Below, piece after piece: positions 51,663 through 59,845 of a stretch of DNA of 64,000 nt. The DNA is taken from contig DJVU01000085.1 in the NCBI GenBank assembly GCA_002441345.1, positions 53,844-117,843 on the forward strand, given 5' to 3'. Both the position numbers and the translations under genes were made by a program. How positions within the stretch are numbered: position 1 is the stretch's first letter; every line of letters begins with the position of its first letter. This DNA comes from Bacteroidales bacterium UBA6248 (lineage in GTDB: Bacteria; Bacteroidota; Bacteroidia; Bacteroidales; Lentimicrobiaceae). Below the pieces are notes generated by a model, which was not told where the DNA came from, made no database searches, and saw only the letters and a program-made list of their open reading frames with translations.

Positions 51663-52631
51663 TTACTTCAGCAGTTCCTCCACAATTTGTTTTACTCCAA
51701 TGCCTTCAGCTTCTGCCTTGTAGTTGCGCACGATCCTGTGGCGGAGTATGCTGGTTGCCACAGCCTGAACATCTTCGATATCGGGGGAATACTTCCCTTG
51801 CATGGCGGCATGGCATTTGGCTCCGAGGATAAGGTACTGGGATGCACGCGGTCCGGCTCCCCAGGTAAGATAAAGATTTGTCCACGGATGGGCACGGCTG
51901 GTTCCGGGACGTGTGCGTGAAGCCAGGTTTACCGCGTATTCGTATACGTTATCGGGGACAGGAATGCGGCGAATGAGGTTTTGAAAGAAAATTATCTCCT
52001 CGCCGGTAAGGACCACCCCGGGGGTTGCAAACTGACCCGTGGTAGTATTTTTAACGACATCTATTTCCTGATTGAAAGTGGGATAGTCGAGCCAGACGTT
52101 GAACATAAAACGGTCGAGCTGTGCTTCCGGCAGAGGATACGTTCCTTCCTGTTCGATAGGATTCTGTGTTGCGAGTACGAAAAAAGGTTCCTGCAGGCGG
52201 TGGCTTGCACCGGCAACGGTAACGGCTTTTTCCTGCATGGCCTCCAGCAGTGCCGATTGTGTTTTTGGCGGTGTACGGTTTATTTCATCGGCCAGGATGA
52301 TATTGGCAAAGATGGGACCTTTCAGAAAACGGAATCTGCGGTTCTCATCCAGAATTTCAGTTCCAAGGATATCGGAGGGCATCAGGTCGGGCGTAAACTG
52401 AATCCGGCTGTAGGTGAGTCCGAGCGATTGCGCGATTGTATTTACAAGCAGGGTTTTTGCCAGTCCGGGCACACCTACAAGCAGCGCATGTCCTTTGCTG
52501 AAAATGCAAATCAGCACATCTTTCACCACATCGTGCTGTCCAACAATTACTTTTCCGATTTCATCCGTCAGTAATCTGTATTTCTCAACAAATGCGTCAA
52601 CGGCTTCTACATCCGATTTATAGGTTGTCAT
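51663..52631 (-). CDS. MoxR-family AAA+ ATPase
   Basis: A 322-residue cytosolic ATPase with Walker A GVPGLAKTLLV (about 54-64), Walker B and sensor region NIILADEINRTPPKTQSALLEAMQEKAVTV, and sensor 1 VLATQNPIEQEGTYPLPEAQLDRFMF. MoxR proteins assist maturation of partners, often a DUF58/VWA protein encoded next to them. No such partner lies in the window; the gene instead ends the foldase operon (35 nt after the SurA-like gene). Confidence 0.93.
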   Translation of the reverse strand: MTTYKSDVEAVDAFVEKYRLLTDEIGKVIVGQHDVVKDVLICIFSKGHALLVGVPGLAKTLLVNTIAQSLGLTYSRIQFTPDLMPSDILGTEILDENRRFRFLKGPIFANIILADEINRTPPKTQSALLEAMQEKAVTVAGASHRLQEPFFVLATQNPIEQEGTYPLPEAQLDRFMFNVWLDYPTFNQEIDVVKNTTTGQFATPGVVLTGEEIIFFQNLIRRIPVPDNVYEYAVNLASRTRPGTSRAHPWTNLYLTWGAGPRASQYLILGAKCHAAMQGKYSPDIEDVQAVATSILRHRIVRNYKAEAEGIGVKQIVEELLK

Positions 52632-52666
52632 GGCTATTATCCTGGATTAGAGAATGATTTGTCTTA

Positions 52667-54019
52667 TTATTTAATTGACCAGTCGTGTCTGAAATTGCAG
52701 TTAAGATAGTTATCGTTAATTCTGAAATATGTTTTCCCGATCTTGCTGCTTATCCATTTATTGATGGCCTCATCCTGTTTTTGCGTCAGTGCCCATTGCT
52801 GAATTGTGCTGTAGTCGTCTTTCAGGTTGGCCCGGTGGGGTTCGGTACGTGTTTTCAGGAAGTAAAGGTTAATGGTTTGTCTGGATTCTTCATTCATCAT
52901 AGCCATAGGCCTGGAGACATCGCCAACATTCATTTTATCTACGGTAAAAAACACTTTTGGATCGAGATGTTTTGCCTGAAACCGTGTATTTCCCGTAACG
53001 GGATTTACCATCAGTCCTCCGTTAATTTTTCCGGGGTCATCCGAAAATTTGAGGGCAGCTTCTTCAAAGGTCATCTTCTTTTCCTTTATTAACCCGGCCA
53101 CACTGTCGAGAAGGCGTGAAGTACGAGCCAGATCTTCGTCGGAAATTTTTGGCATCAGAAGAATATGACGGGTATTTATCATTTCTCCACGTCGTTCGAT
53201 CATTTGAATAACGTGATACCCGGCTTTGGATTTTATTATATCGGAGATCTCTCCTTTTTTCAAATTGAAAGCAGCTGCTTCGTATTCAGGATACAGTTGT
53301 CCCCGGCTTACGAATCCGACTTCACCTCCTTTTTTTGCACTTCCGGGGTCTTCGGAATAAAGAGCGGCGAGAGCACCGAAGTTTTCGCCTTTAAGCAGGC
53401 GTTCGCGCAAGGCACGCAGCCGGTCACGGGTTGCATCCATCTCTTCCTTACTGATTGCGGGTTCCTTAACAATCTGACCTACTTCATATTCCATTTCTAT
53501 CATTGGAATGCTGTCGCGCGGTATGCCGTTGAAGAAACTGCGCACATCGGAGGGGGTAACCTTTATGTCTTTAACCAGTTTTTGCTGTACCTCTTCAACC
53601 ATCATACGTTCGCGCTCAAGGGTGCGGAATTCTTCCCTTATCTGAATCAGCGGTTTCTTGTAGAATTGTTCCAGTTTCTCCTGTGAGCCGAACTGCTGTA
53701 TGTAGTACCTGAATTTGGCATCCATCGACTGTTCAACTTCATCATCGGTAACTTTCACTGAATCAAGTTCAGCCTGATTCAGGAGCAGTTTCTGAAAGAG
53801 CAGGTCTTCAAGAATGGCGCATCTGGTAGCCCGGGCATCCCTGATATTGCCCTGCAAGCGATACTGAATGTACTGAGTTTCGATATCGGACTGCAGTATA
53901 AAATTCGCCCCGACAACGGCTACAACTTCATCAATAATCTGCTCCTGGGAGCGGACCTGGGCGGCGAACAGTATGAGTAACACCGGCAAAAACAGTTCAA
54001 AGGCTTTTTTTATCTTCAT
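52667..54019 (-). CDS. SurA-like peptidyl-prolyl isomerase
   Basis: A 450-residue periplasmic foldase. The signal peptide ends AAQVRSQ (about 25). The SurA-type chaperone domain covers about 28-170 (VVAVVGANFILQSDIETQYIQYRL). Two parvulin domains follow (about 180-280, with YEVGQIVKEP and FGALAALYSEDPGSAKKGGEVGFV; about 283-390, with RHILLMPK and SDDPGKINGGLM). It assists outer-membrane protein folding. Third gene of the foldase operon. Confidence 0.92.
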   Translation of the reverse strand: MKIKKAFELFLPVLLILFAAQVRSQEQIIDEVVAVVGANFILQSDIETQYIQYRLQGNIRDARATRCAILEDLLFQKLLLNQAELDSVKVTDDEVEQSMDAKFRYYIQQFGSQEKLEQFYKKPLIQIREEFRTLERERMMVEEVQQKLVKDIKVTPSDVRSFFNGIPRDSIPMIEMEYEVGQIVKEPAISKEEMDATRDRLRALRERLLKGENFGALAALYSEDPGSAKKGGEVGFVSRGQLYPEYEAAAFNLKKGEISDIIKSKAGYHVIQMIERRGEMINTRHILLMPKISDEDLARTSRLLDSVAGLIKEKKMTFEEAALKFSDDPGKINGGLMVNPVTGNTRFQAKHLDPKVFFTVDKMNVGDVSRPMAMMNEESRQTINLYFLKTRTEPHRANLKDDYSTIQQWALTQKQDEAINKWISSKIGKTYFRINDNYLNCNFRHDWSIK

Positions 54020-54041
54020 CGAATTAGATGTTATTCTTGTT

Positions 54042-54902
54042 TCAGAATTTCTCGAAATCCTTGTTTTTCAATGCTTCCTGGAAAATTTCATGCTGCATGC
54101 GGTTTATAAGCTCCTGTTTCCTGCGGTTCAGAATGATATTCCGGATGTTCTGCTGTTCCAGGCTCAGAGGCGAGGTGCTGTCGCGGAATTTGTATTCATT
54201 AATCCGTACAAACCAGGTAAAAAGGGAATCACCGGTCTCAAATGAGGTATGACCAGCCAGAAATCCTTCCTGGTCAAAAACATCCAGAGGGAATTCTTTC
54301 AGCAACTCTGCAAAACTCAACCACTGTTCATCTGCTGGTTTGCACACAAACAAGGATTTATCGCATAGTTCAATAAGTTTCTCCGTATCGTCGGGGTTAT
54401 CCGAGAGAAGCAGTTTACGTACTTTTTTCGCAGCAGGTGTTTGCGCCGACTTTAACGGAATCTTAACGTAACTGATACGAACAATATTTTCACGAAGCTG
54501 AAAATCGGCACTGTTTTCGTTGTAGAAAGACTTAATTTGTTCTTCCGTAACTGCCGTATCCAGTTTCTGTCGTATCAGCTCGCTTTCGTATTCGTAGATA
54601 ATCAGGGAATTCCGATAGTTTTCGAGTTGCTTTTCGAAATCACGGCGTTCTCTGGGAAGGTTTTTGGCGGCATGATTGAGCAGCACCTGCTGAAAAATCC
54701 AGTTATCGATATACTGGCTGGCAATCTCCAGGCTATCGGCAGGTGAGAGTCCCGGGGAGATAACATCTTCCAGTTCGCTGCGGTAAAGGTAGGTATCGAA
54801 AGCCACGGCTATCACCTCTTCTTCCGGCGGGGCGGTAAGATACCGGCAGCCCGCAGTCTGCAAAAGCACCGGAATTAAAAGGAGATAAACCAGCCGTTTC
54901 AT
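54042..54902 (-). CDS. Foldase-like lipoprotein without a parvulin domain
   Basis: A 286-residue lipoprotein (signal MKRLVYLLLIPVLLQTAGC, Cys at about 19). The helical body is of the SurA/PpiD N-terminal type (SQYIDNWIFQQVLLNHAAKNL, then QLENYRNSLIIYEYESELIRQKLDTAVTEEQIKSFYNENSADF). The segment where a parvulin would follow (YVKIPLKSAQTPAAKKVRKLLLS) keeps a parvulin-like first strand and helix, but no conserved catalytic core is seen. It is a probable chaperone that has lost isomerase activity. It lies between two true isomerase genes, 9 nt and 22 nt from them, so it works in the same pathway. Confidence 0.72.
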   Translation of the reverse strand: MKRLVYLLLIPVLLQTAGCRYLTAPPEEEVIAVAFDTYLYRSELEDVISPGLSPADSLEIASQYIDNWIFQQVLLNHAAKNLPRERRDFEKQLENYRNSLIIYEYESELIRQKLDTAVTEEQIKSFYNENSADFQLRENIVRISYVKIPLKSAQTPAAKKVRKLLLSDNPDDTEKLIELCDKSLFVCKPADEQWLSFAELLKEFPLDVFDQEGFLAGHTSFETGDSLFTWFVRINEYKFRDSTSPLSLEQQNIRNIILNRRKQELINRMQHEIFQEALKNKDFEKF

Positions 54903-54911
54903 ACCACCACT

Positions 54912-56900
54912 CTATTTAATGGTTGAGAGAACTTCACGGTTTACGCTGAAGGGATACTTGTTTCTCAGTTCCTTTATCCACTCTTTTTCCAGAAAATTCT
55001 GATAATCAGCAGTAATAAGTCCGCGTGCTTCGTTCAGCTTTTTGGGTTCCGGTTTCACAAGTTCGTGAATCTGGATGATTTTCGTTTTCCCATCTTCTGC
55101 AATCTGATCGTAAATACCTGGTTTCCAGCTTACACTGTCGATAAGTTCATTATCGCCTTTTTCATATTTCTTTCGATCGATGGTAAGCATTAAGAGCGTA
55201 TCGGAATTATACAGATCGAGCAGTTCATTCCCTGAAATACCTTTTGCAATGGAAGCTTTTACGGCAGCGACTTTAGCCGCATCGGCCGAATGGATGGTAT
55301 AGACCGTTGCATCGGCCCGCTCTTCCCACATATAATTGTCGCGGTTGTTCTCGTAAAACAGTTCCAGGCCTGCGCTGTCGGCGACTGCTTTCGACCAGAT
55401 TTTGCGATCGGTAAGTTCAAACAGCAGAATACCATCGCGGTATTCCTTTACAAGCATCCTGAATTCAGGATATTTCTGTTCGAGCTGCGAATCTTCGAAG
55501 GTCAGAAGACTTTCATTTACAAAAGCGCCATACATCTGGTTAACGAAGGTACGTATGTCTTCTTTATTGCGCTTCCGCTGATTTTTTGCGAGGTAAGCGG
55601 CAAAGTCCTGCTGGGTATACCCGCGGCGACCGATGGTAAACATGGTTTTCTCGAGTCCGGCAGCCATATCCATTTTCCATTTGGCTTCGAAAATGGTGTC
55701 GGTTACAACTTTATAAAAAGGAGCGAGGGTTTTTGGCTTTTCGGTGAACTTATATTCGTTCTTAATACGGCTGATGAGAGCCTCTTCGCTGCGTTTGGCG
55801 CGATCGCTTCTGGTCAGGCTTTGTTTCAGTTCATTCAGGTTTTCGTCGTAGGTACCTATTTCCTTGCGATCGATAAGCTTTACGATATGCCAGCCGAAGG
55901 AAGTAACGAAAGGATGGGCCAGGTCACCAGTCTTTTTAATTTTTGTAATTTCGGCAATAAACTCGGGAATCATTTTATTGGCGCCAAACCACGGGAGCAT
56001 TCCTCCCTTGCTTGCGGTTGACTTATCGTCGGAGTACTGATCGGCCATCCGGCTGAAGTCCTCCCCTGCTAGAATGCGGTTGTAAATATCTGTTGCATTC
56101 TGAGCTACCCTGCTGCTGTCTTCCGCTGATGCTCCAGTGGGGATACGCAGCATAATGTGGGCAACCTGGACACGTCCGAGGGCTGGTTTACGATCGGTGA
56201 CTTTAATCAGGTGATAACCGAAATCGCTGCGAACCGGCATCGAAATCTCCCCGGCGGGGGTATTGTAGGCTCCAGTTTCGAAAGGATAAACCATATCGAA
56301 AACAGTAAAATAGCCGAGATCGCCCTTGTTGCCTTTAATGGTACGGCCTTCCATTGTTCGGTCGCGGGCCGAAAGGTCGTCGGAAAGTTCCATTGCAAGC
56401 TTACCGAAATCTTCTCCTTTCAGTAATCGTTTTCGGATGGCCATCACCTTCTTGAAAGCAGCCAGAGTGTCGGCAGGAGCGGCATTGCGGTCGACACGTA
56501 TCAGAATGTGGCTGGCGCGGATGTCGGTTTGCTTCCGGTCGAACGCTTCCTGCAGAAGGGCCTTGTTCATGTCTTCATCAATAAGATAAGGCTGTGCCAG
56601 TTGCTTGCGGTAGCCCGACAGTTCATCACGGAACGCACGCATGGTGTCCATCCCGAGCGCTTCTGCCTCCTTAACCTTCAGCCTGAAATTAATGTAGAGC
56701 TCCATGTATTCTTCAAGCGACTTGCGGTCGAGAACTTCGCTGTTGACATTATTCTTTAGGTAAACATTCAGAAATTCCGAGCGTGAAATCTGCTCCCCGG
56801 CAACAGTAAGAATTACCGGATCCTGATCCTGAGCGCTGAGATCTGCGGAACCGATTGCGAAAAACACGACTGCTAAAAATCCCAATAATGACTTTTTCAT
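54912..56900 (-). CDS. PpiD/SurA-like peptidyl-prolyl isomerase with two parvulin domains
   Basis: A 662-residue periplasmic foldase and first gene of the operon. The signal peptide is about 1-23 (SADLSAQ). A short N-terminal helical domain precedes parvulin 1 (about 118-240, with RASHILIRVDRN and GDLGYFTVFDMVYPFETGAYN) and parvulin 2 (about 243-350, with QVAHIMLRIPTG and GGMLPWFGANKMIPEF). The C-terminal 300 residues are helical with no named domain. It probably acts on outer-membrane or T9SS-secreted proteins. Confidence 0.9.
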   Translation of the reverse strand: MKKSLLGFLAVVFFAIGSADLSAQDQDPVILTVAGEQISRSEFLNVYLKNNVNSEVLDRKSLEEYMELYINFRLKVKEAEALGMDTMRAFRDELSGYRKQLAQPYLIDEDMNKALLQEAFDRKQTDIRASHILIRVDRNAAPADTLAAFKKVMAIRKRLLKGEDFGKLAMELSDDLSARDRTMEGRTIKGNKGDLGYFTVFDMVYPFETGAYNTPAGEISMPVRSDFGYHLIKVTDRKPALGRVQVAHIMLRIPTGASAEDSSRVAQNATDIYNRILAGEDFSRMADQYSDDKSTASKGGMLPWFGANKMIPEFIAEITKIKKTGDLAHPFVTSFGWHIVKLIDRKEIGTYDENLNELKQSLTRSDRAKRSEEALISRIKNEYKFTEKPKTLAPFYKVVTDTIFEAKWKMDMAAGLEKTMFTIGRRGYTQQDFAAYLAKNQRKRNKEDIRTFVNQMYGAFVNESLLTFEDSQLEQKYPEFRMLVKEYRDGILLFELTDRKIWSKAVADSAGLELFYENNRDNYMWEERADATVYTIHSADAAKVAAVKASIAKGISGNELLDLYNSDTLLMLTIDRKKYEKGDNELIDSVSWKPGIYDQIAEDGKTKIIQIHELVKPEPKKLNEARGLITADYQNFLEKEWIKELRNKYPFSVNREVLSTIK

Positions 56901-57124
56901 TGTATTTCGATTTGTTTGCTTGTTACGATCGTTATAAACTGAATCCGTTAACGGCCTGAAAATTTAAACACTCAGCCGTTTATTTCTTAACATCAGGATG
57001 CAGCCGGACTCTTTAGCTTAAAATAATTCCGGTTAACCGGTACTGTCAGTTCAGTGCAGGCTGCCATACCCGGACCGGCAAATTTTTGGATAAAGCGCGA
57101 CATGCTTTTCTGAATTGAGAAGCG

Positions 57125-57132
57125 CAAAGTTA
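57125..57132 (-). promoter_or_regulatory. Candidate -7 box for the foldase operon
   Basis: TAACTTTG on the minus strand matches TAnnTTTG, about 220 nt upstream of ATG 56900, so the leader would be long. No convincing -33. Confidence 0.3.
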
Positions 57133-57337
57133 TGAAAAATAGGTTTTCATCGGATTTATGAATGCGTTACCCCATCCGGCCGTATTCCGAATAAAAGCAG
57201 CCGGTCCGAATCATCCCCCCTGCCGATAACGGGACATGTCGCCACCGTTCTTTCCCCTGAAAAATACAGGCAAACAGGGCTTAAGCCGCTCTAGCGAATG
57301 TGTTTAACGGCAAGCACCGGTCCGGCAGACGGGTATG

Positions 57338-57369
57338 TTTGCCGCCAATGTTAAAAAATCCTAAATTTA
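57338..57369 (+). promoter_or_regulatory. Promoter of the S9 peptidase gene
   Basis: TTTG (57338-57341), N20, TAAATTTA (57362-57369; last base A instead of G). Leader of about 50 nt. Confidence 0.5.
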
Positions 57370-57423
57370 CAAGCCAAAAATCCAACGGCCTATTAAGACA
57401 GCCGCGACTTAAACCATTTTCAT

Positions 57424-59835
57424 ATGCGTTACATTTTTCTAACCCTGGTAATTCTTTTAACCTCCATGCTGAATGCTCAGACACCCCAGCACTATCGTTT
57501 ACCACCCGCCGAGATCCTTGGGCTGGCAGATATAAAGCCCCGGCCGCTTATTCGTATTGATTCCCGCAACAGCGTTATGGTGATGCTGGAGCGACAGGCA
57601 TTCAGGACGCTTGAAGAGATGGCTGAGGAGGAAATAAGACTGGCGGGGCTTCGTATTAATCCGCGCACCAACGGACCGGCAAGGGTCACATACACTTATG
57701 GATTACGTGTGATACGGATGGCTTCGGGAGAAGCTCTGCCAATCAACGGATTGCCGGAGGTTCTGAAGATCTCGGATTTCAGCTTTTCGCCGGATGAGCG
57801 AAAGTTTGCCTTCAGTAATACGCTTCCAAACGGAATTGAGCTCTGGGTTGTAAGCCTGGAAACCGGCACTGCACAGCGGGTTACAGACCCCGTCCTCAAT
57901 GGTGCCCTGGGATTTCCATACCGGTGGATGCCCGACTCCGAATCGCTGCTGGTGAAGGTTATCCCCGGCAGCCGGGAAGATACGGGCAAGACGCTTCAGC
58001 TCCCGGATGGCCCGGCAGTTCAGGAAACCTCCGGCCGTAAAGCTCCGGCACGAACGTTTCAGGATCTTTTAAGATCACCTGCCGATGAACGCGAATTCGA
58101 GCACTATGTCATGGCTGAAATCGTGAAAGCGGGACTGGATGGAGAAACAACTGCGTACCTTCCGGCTGCAATCTACCGTTCCATGGATTTTTCGCCCGAC
58201 GGCAGATATTTAATGGTTCAAACGCTTACCCGGCCCTATTCTTATCTCGTACCGTTCTATCGTTTCCCGGTTGATTATTCCCTGTACCGGGCCGACGGGA
58301 GTTTCTATATGACCTTCCATCAAAAACCGCTTCTGGAGGAGCTGCCTGCCGGATTTGATGCCACCGAAACGGGAAAACGCAGCATCGGATGGCGTTCCGA
58401 CAAACCTGCAAGCCTTTACTGGGCAGAGGCTGCCGACGGGGGCGATCCCGAAAAGGAATCGCTGGTGCGCGACAACGTATACACCCTTGATGAACCTTTT
58501 CGCGGTGAGGGCCAGTTACTCGCATCCCTGCCACTGCGATTCAGATCAGTCGACTGGGGCAATGACGACCTTGCGTTAGTTACTGAAGGCTGGTGGAGAA
58601 CCCGCAAAGAAACAACCTACCTGGTAAATCCGTCAAATACAAGGATTGAAAAAAAGGTACTGTTTGAACGTTCTACAGAAGACGCTTATAACGATCCGGG
58701 CAACTTTCTGGTGAAGCGAAACCAATTTAATTCCTATTCCCTTTGGTTTTCGGATGACGGGAAGAAACTCTATCTACAGGGCGAGGGTTATTCACCCGAA
58801 GGAAACCGGCCATTTCTGGATGAAATTGAGCTGAAAAGCCTGAAGAAAAAGAGACTCTGGCAGGCCGATGGCATTTCGACATACGAATCAATTGTCCGGG
58901 TAATCGATCCCGGCAAACGGAAAATGCTGACCTCCATCGAAAGCATGACCATAAATCCAAATTTCTTCATTCGTAGCGGTAAATCGCTCCGGCAGCTTAC
59001 ACACTTCCCGAATCCGTATGAATCGTTTATGAATGTTTCGAAAGAGCGGGTCAGGTATAAAAGGGCCGATGGCGTGGAATTGTCGGCAACGTTGTATCTG
59101 CCTGCCGGATACGTCAAAGAACGGGACGGAGCATTACCGATGCTGATGTGGGCCTATCCCCGTGAATTTAAGGATGCCGGTCAGGCCGGACAGGTGCGGG
59201 AATCGCCGCATACGTTCGTACAGCTCTACTATGGATCGCCTGTTTACTGGGCTGCCAGAGGCTATGCCATCCTGGATGATGCCGATTTTCCCATCATAGG
59301 AGAGGGCGAGGAACAGCCAAACGATTCATTTGTTGAACAGCTGGTTGCCAATGCTGCAGCAGCGATAGACTATTGTGCCTCGAGGGGCGTAGCTGATCCC
59401 GGCCGGGTTGCCATAGGAGGGCATTCGTACGGAGCATTCATGACTGCCAACCTTATGGCGCACTGCGATCTGTTTGCCGCCGGAATTGCCCGTAGCGGAG
59501 CATATAACCGTACGCTCACTCCGTTCGGATTTCAGGCCGAAGAGCGTACATTCTGGGAAGCTCCGGAAGTCTACATGAAAATGTCGCCCTTTGTACATGC
59601 CGACAAAATCAATGAACCCCTGCTTCTGATCCATGGAGATGCCGATAATAATTCCGGAACCTTTACACTGCAGAGCGAACGGTTGTTTGGTGCTATAAAG
59701 GGACTTGGAGGTACTGCCAGGCTGGTTCTTCTTCCATACGAAAGTCACGGCTACAGCGCCCGTGAGAACGTGCTGCATATGCTGTGGGAAACCGATGAAT
59801 GGCTGGAGAAATACGTGAAAAACAAAGGGAAATAG
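57424..59835 (+). CDS. Secreted S9-family peptidase (glutamyl-peptidase-like)
   Basis: An 803-residue serine peptidase of the prolyl-oligopeptidase clan. The signal peptide is about 1-19 (MLNAQ). The N-terminal beta-propeller covers about 50-540, with blade motifs such as ISDFSFSPDERKFAFSN and SMDFSPDGRYLMVQT. The C-terminal alpha/beta-hydrolase domain (about 550-803) has S668 in GGHSYGAFMTANL, an acid in LIHGDADNNSG (about 739-741) and H775 in YESHGYSA. The GGHSYGAFMTANL form recalls the glutamyl-endopeptidase (S9D) group rather than dipeptidyl peptidase IV; specificity is inferred. It converges on the next gene with 10 nt between stops. Confidence 0.88.
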   Translation: MRYIFLTLVILLTSMLNAQTPQHYRLPPAEILGLADIKPRPLIRIDSRNSVMVMLERQAFRTLEEMAEEEIRLAGLRINPRTNGPARVTYTYGLRVIRMASGEALPINGLPEVLKISDFSFSPDERKFAFSNTLPNGIELWVVSLETGTAQRVTDPVLNGALGFPYRWMPDSESLLVKVIPGSREDTGKTLQLPDGPAVQETSGRKAPARTFQDLLRSPADEREFEHYVMAEIVKAGLDGETTAYLPAAIYRSMDFSPDGRYLMVQTLTRPYSYLVPFYRFPVDYSLYRADGSFYMTFHQKPLLEELPAGFDATETGKRSIGWRSDKPASLYWAEAADGGDPEKESLVRDNVYTLDEPFRGEGQLLASLPLRFRSVDWGNDDLALVTEGWWRTRKETTYLVNPSNTRIEKKVLFERSTEDAYNDPGNFLVKRNQFNSYSLWFSDDGKKLYLQGEGYSPEGNRPFLDEIELKSLKKKRLWQADGISTYESIVRVIDPGKRKMLTSIESMTINPNFFIRSGKSLRQLTHFPNPYESFMNVSKERVRYKRADGVELSATLYLPAGYVKERDGALPMLMWAYPREFKDAGQAGQVRESPHTFVQLYYGSPVYWAARGYAILDDADFPIIGEGEEQPNDSFVEQLVANAAAAIDYCASRGVADPGRVAIGGHSYGAFMTANLMAHCDLFAAGIARSGAYNRTLTPFGFQAEERTFWEAPEVYMKMSPFVHADKINEPLLLIHGDADNNSGTFTLQSERLFGAIKGLGGTARLVLLPYESHGYSARENVLHMLWETDEWLEKYVKNKGK

Positions 59836-59845
59836 TGCCTGACGC

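Larger units (their letters stand above)
56901..57423. other. Divergent intergenic region (523 nt)
   Basis: No gene is supported. It holds a candidate -7 box for the foldase operon (57125-57132) and a promoter for the S9 peptidase (57338-57369). The rest shows nothing recognisable. Confidence 0.5.

Noticed and set aside
55290..56021. Long antisense open frame (243 codons) opposite the PpiD-like gene
   Set aside because: Same reason: it shadows a gene with parvulin motifs, shows no domain of its own and has no promoter.
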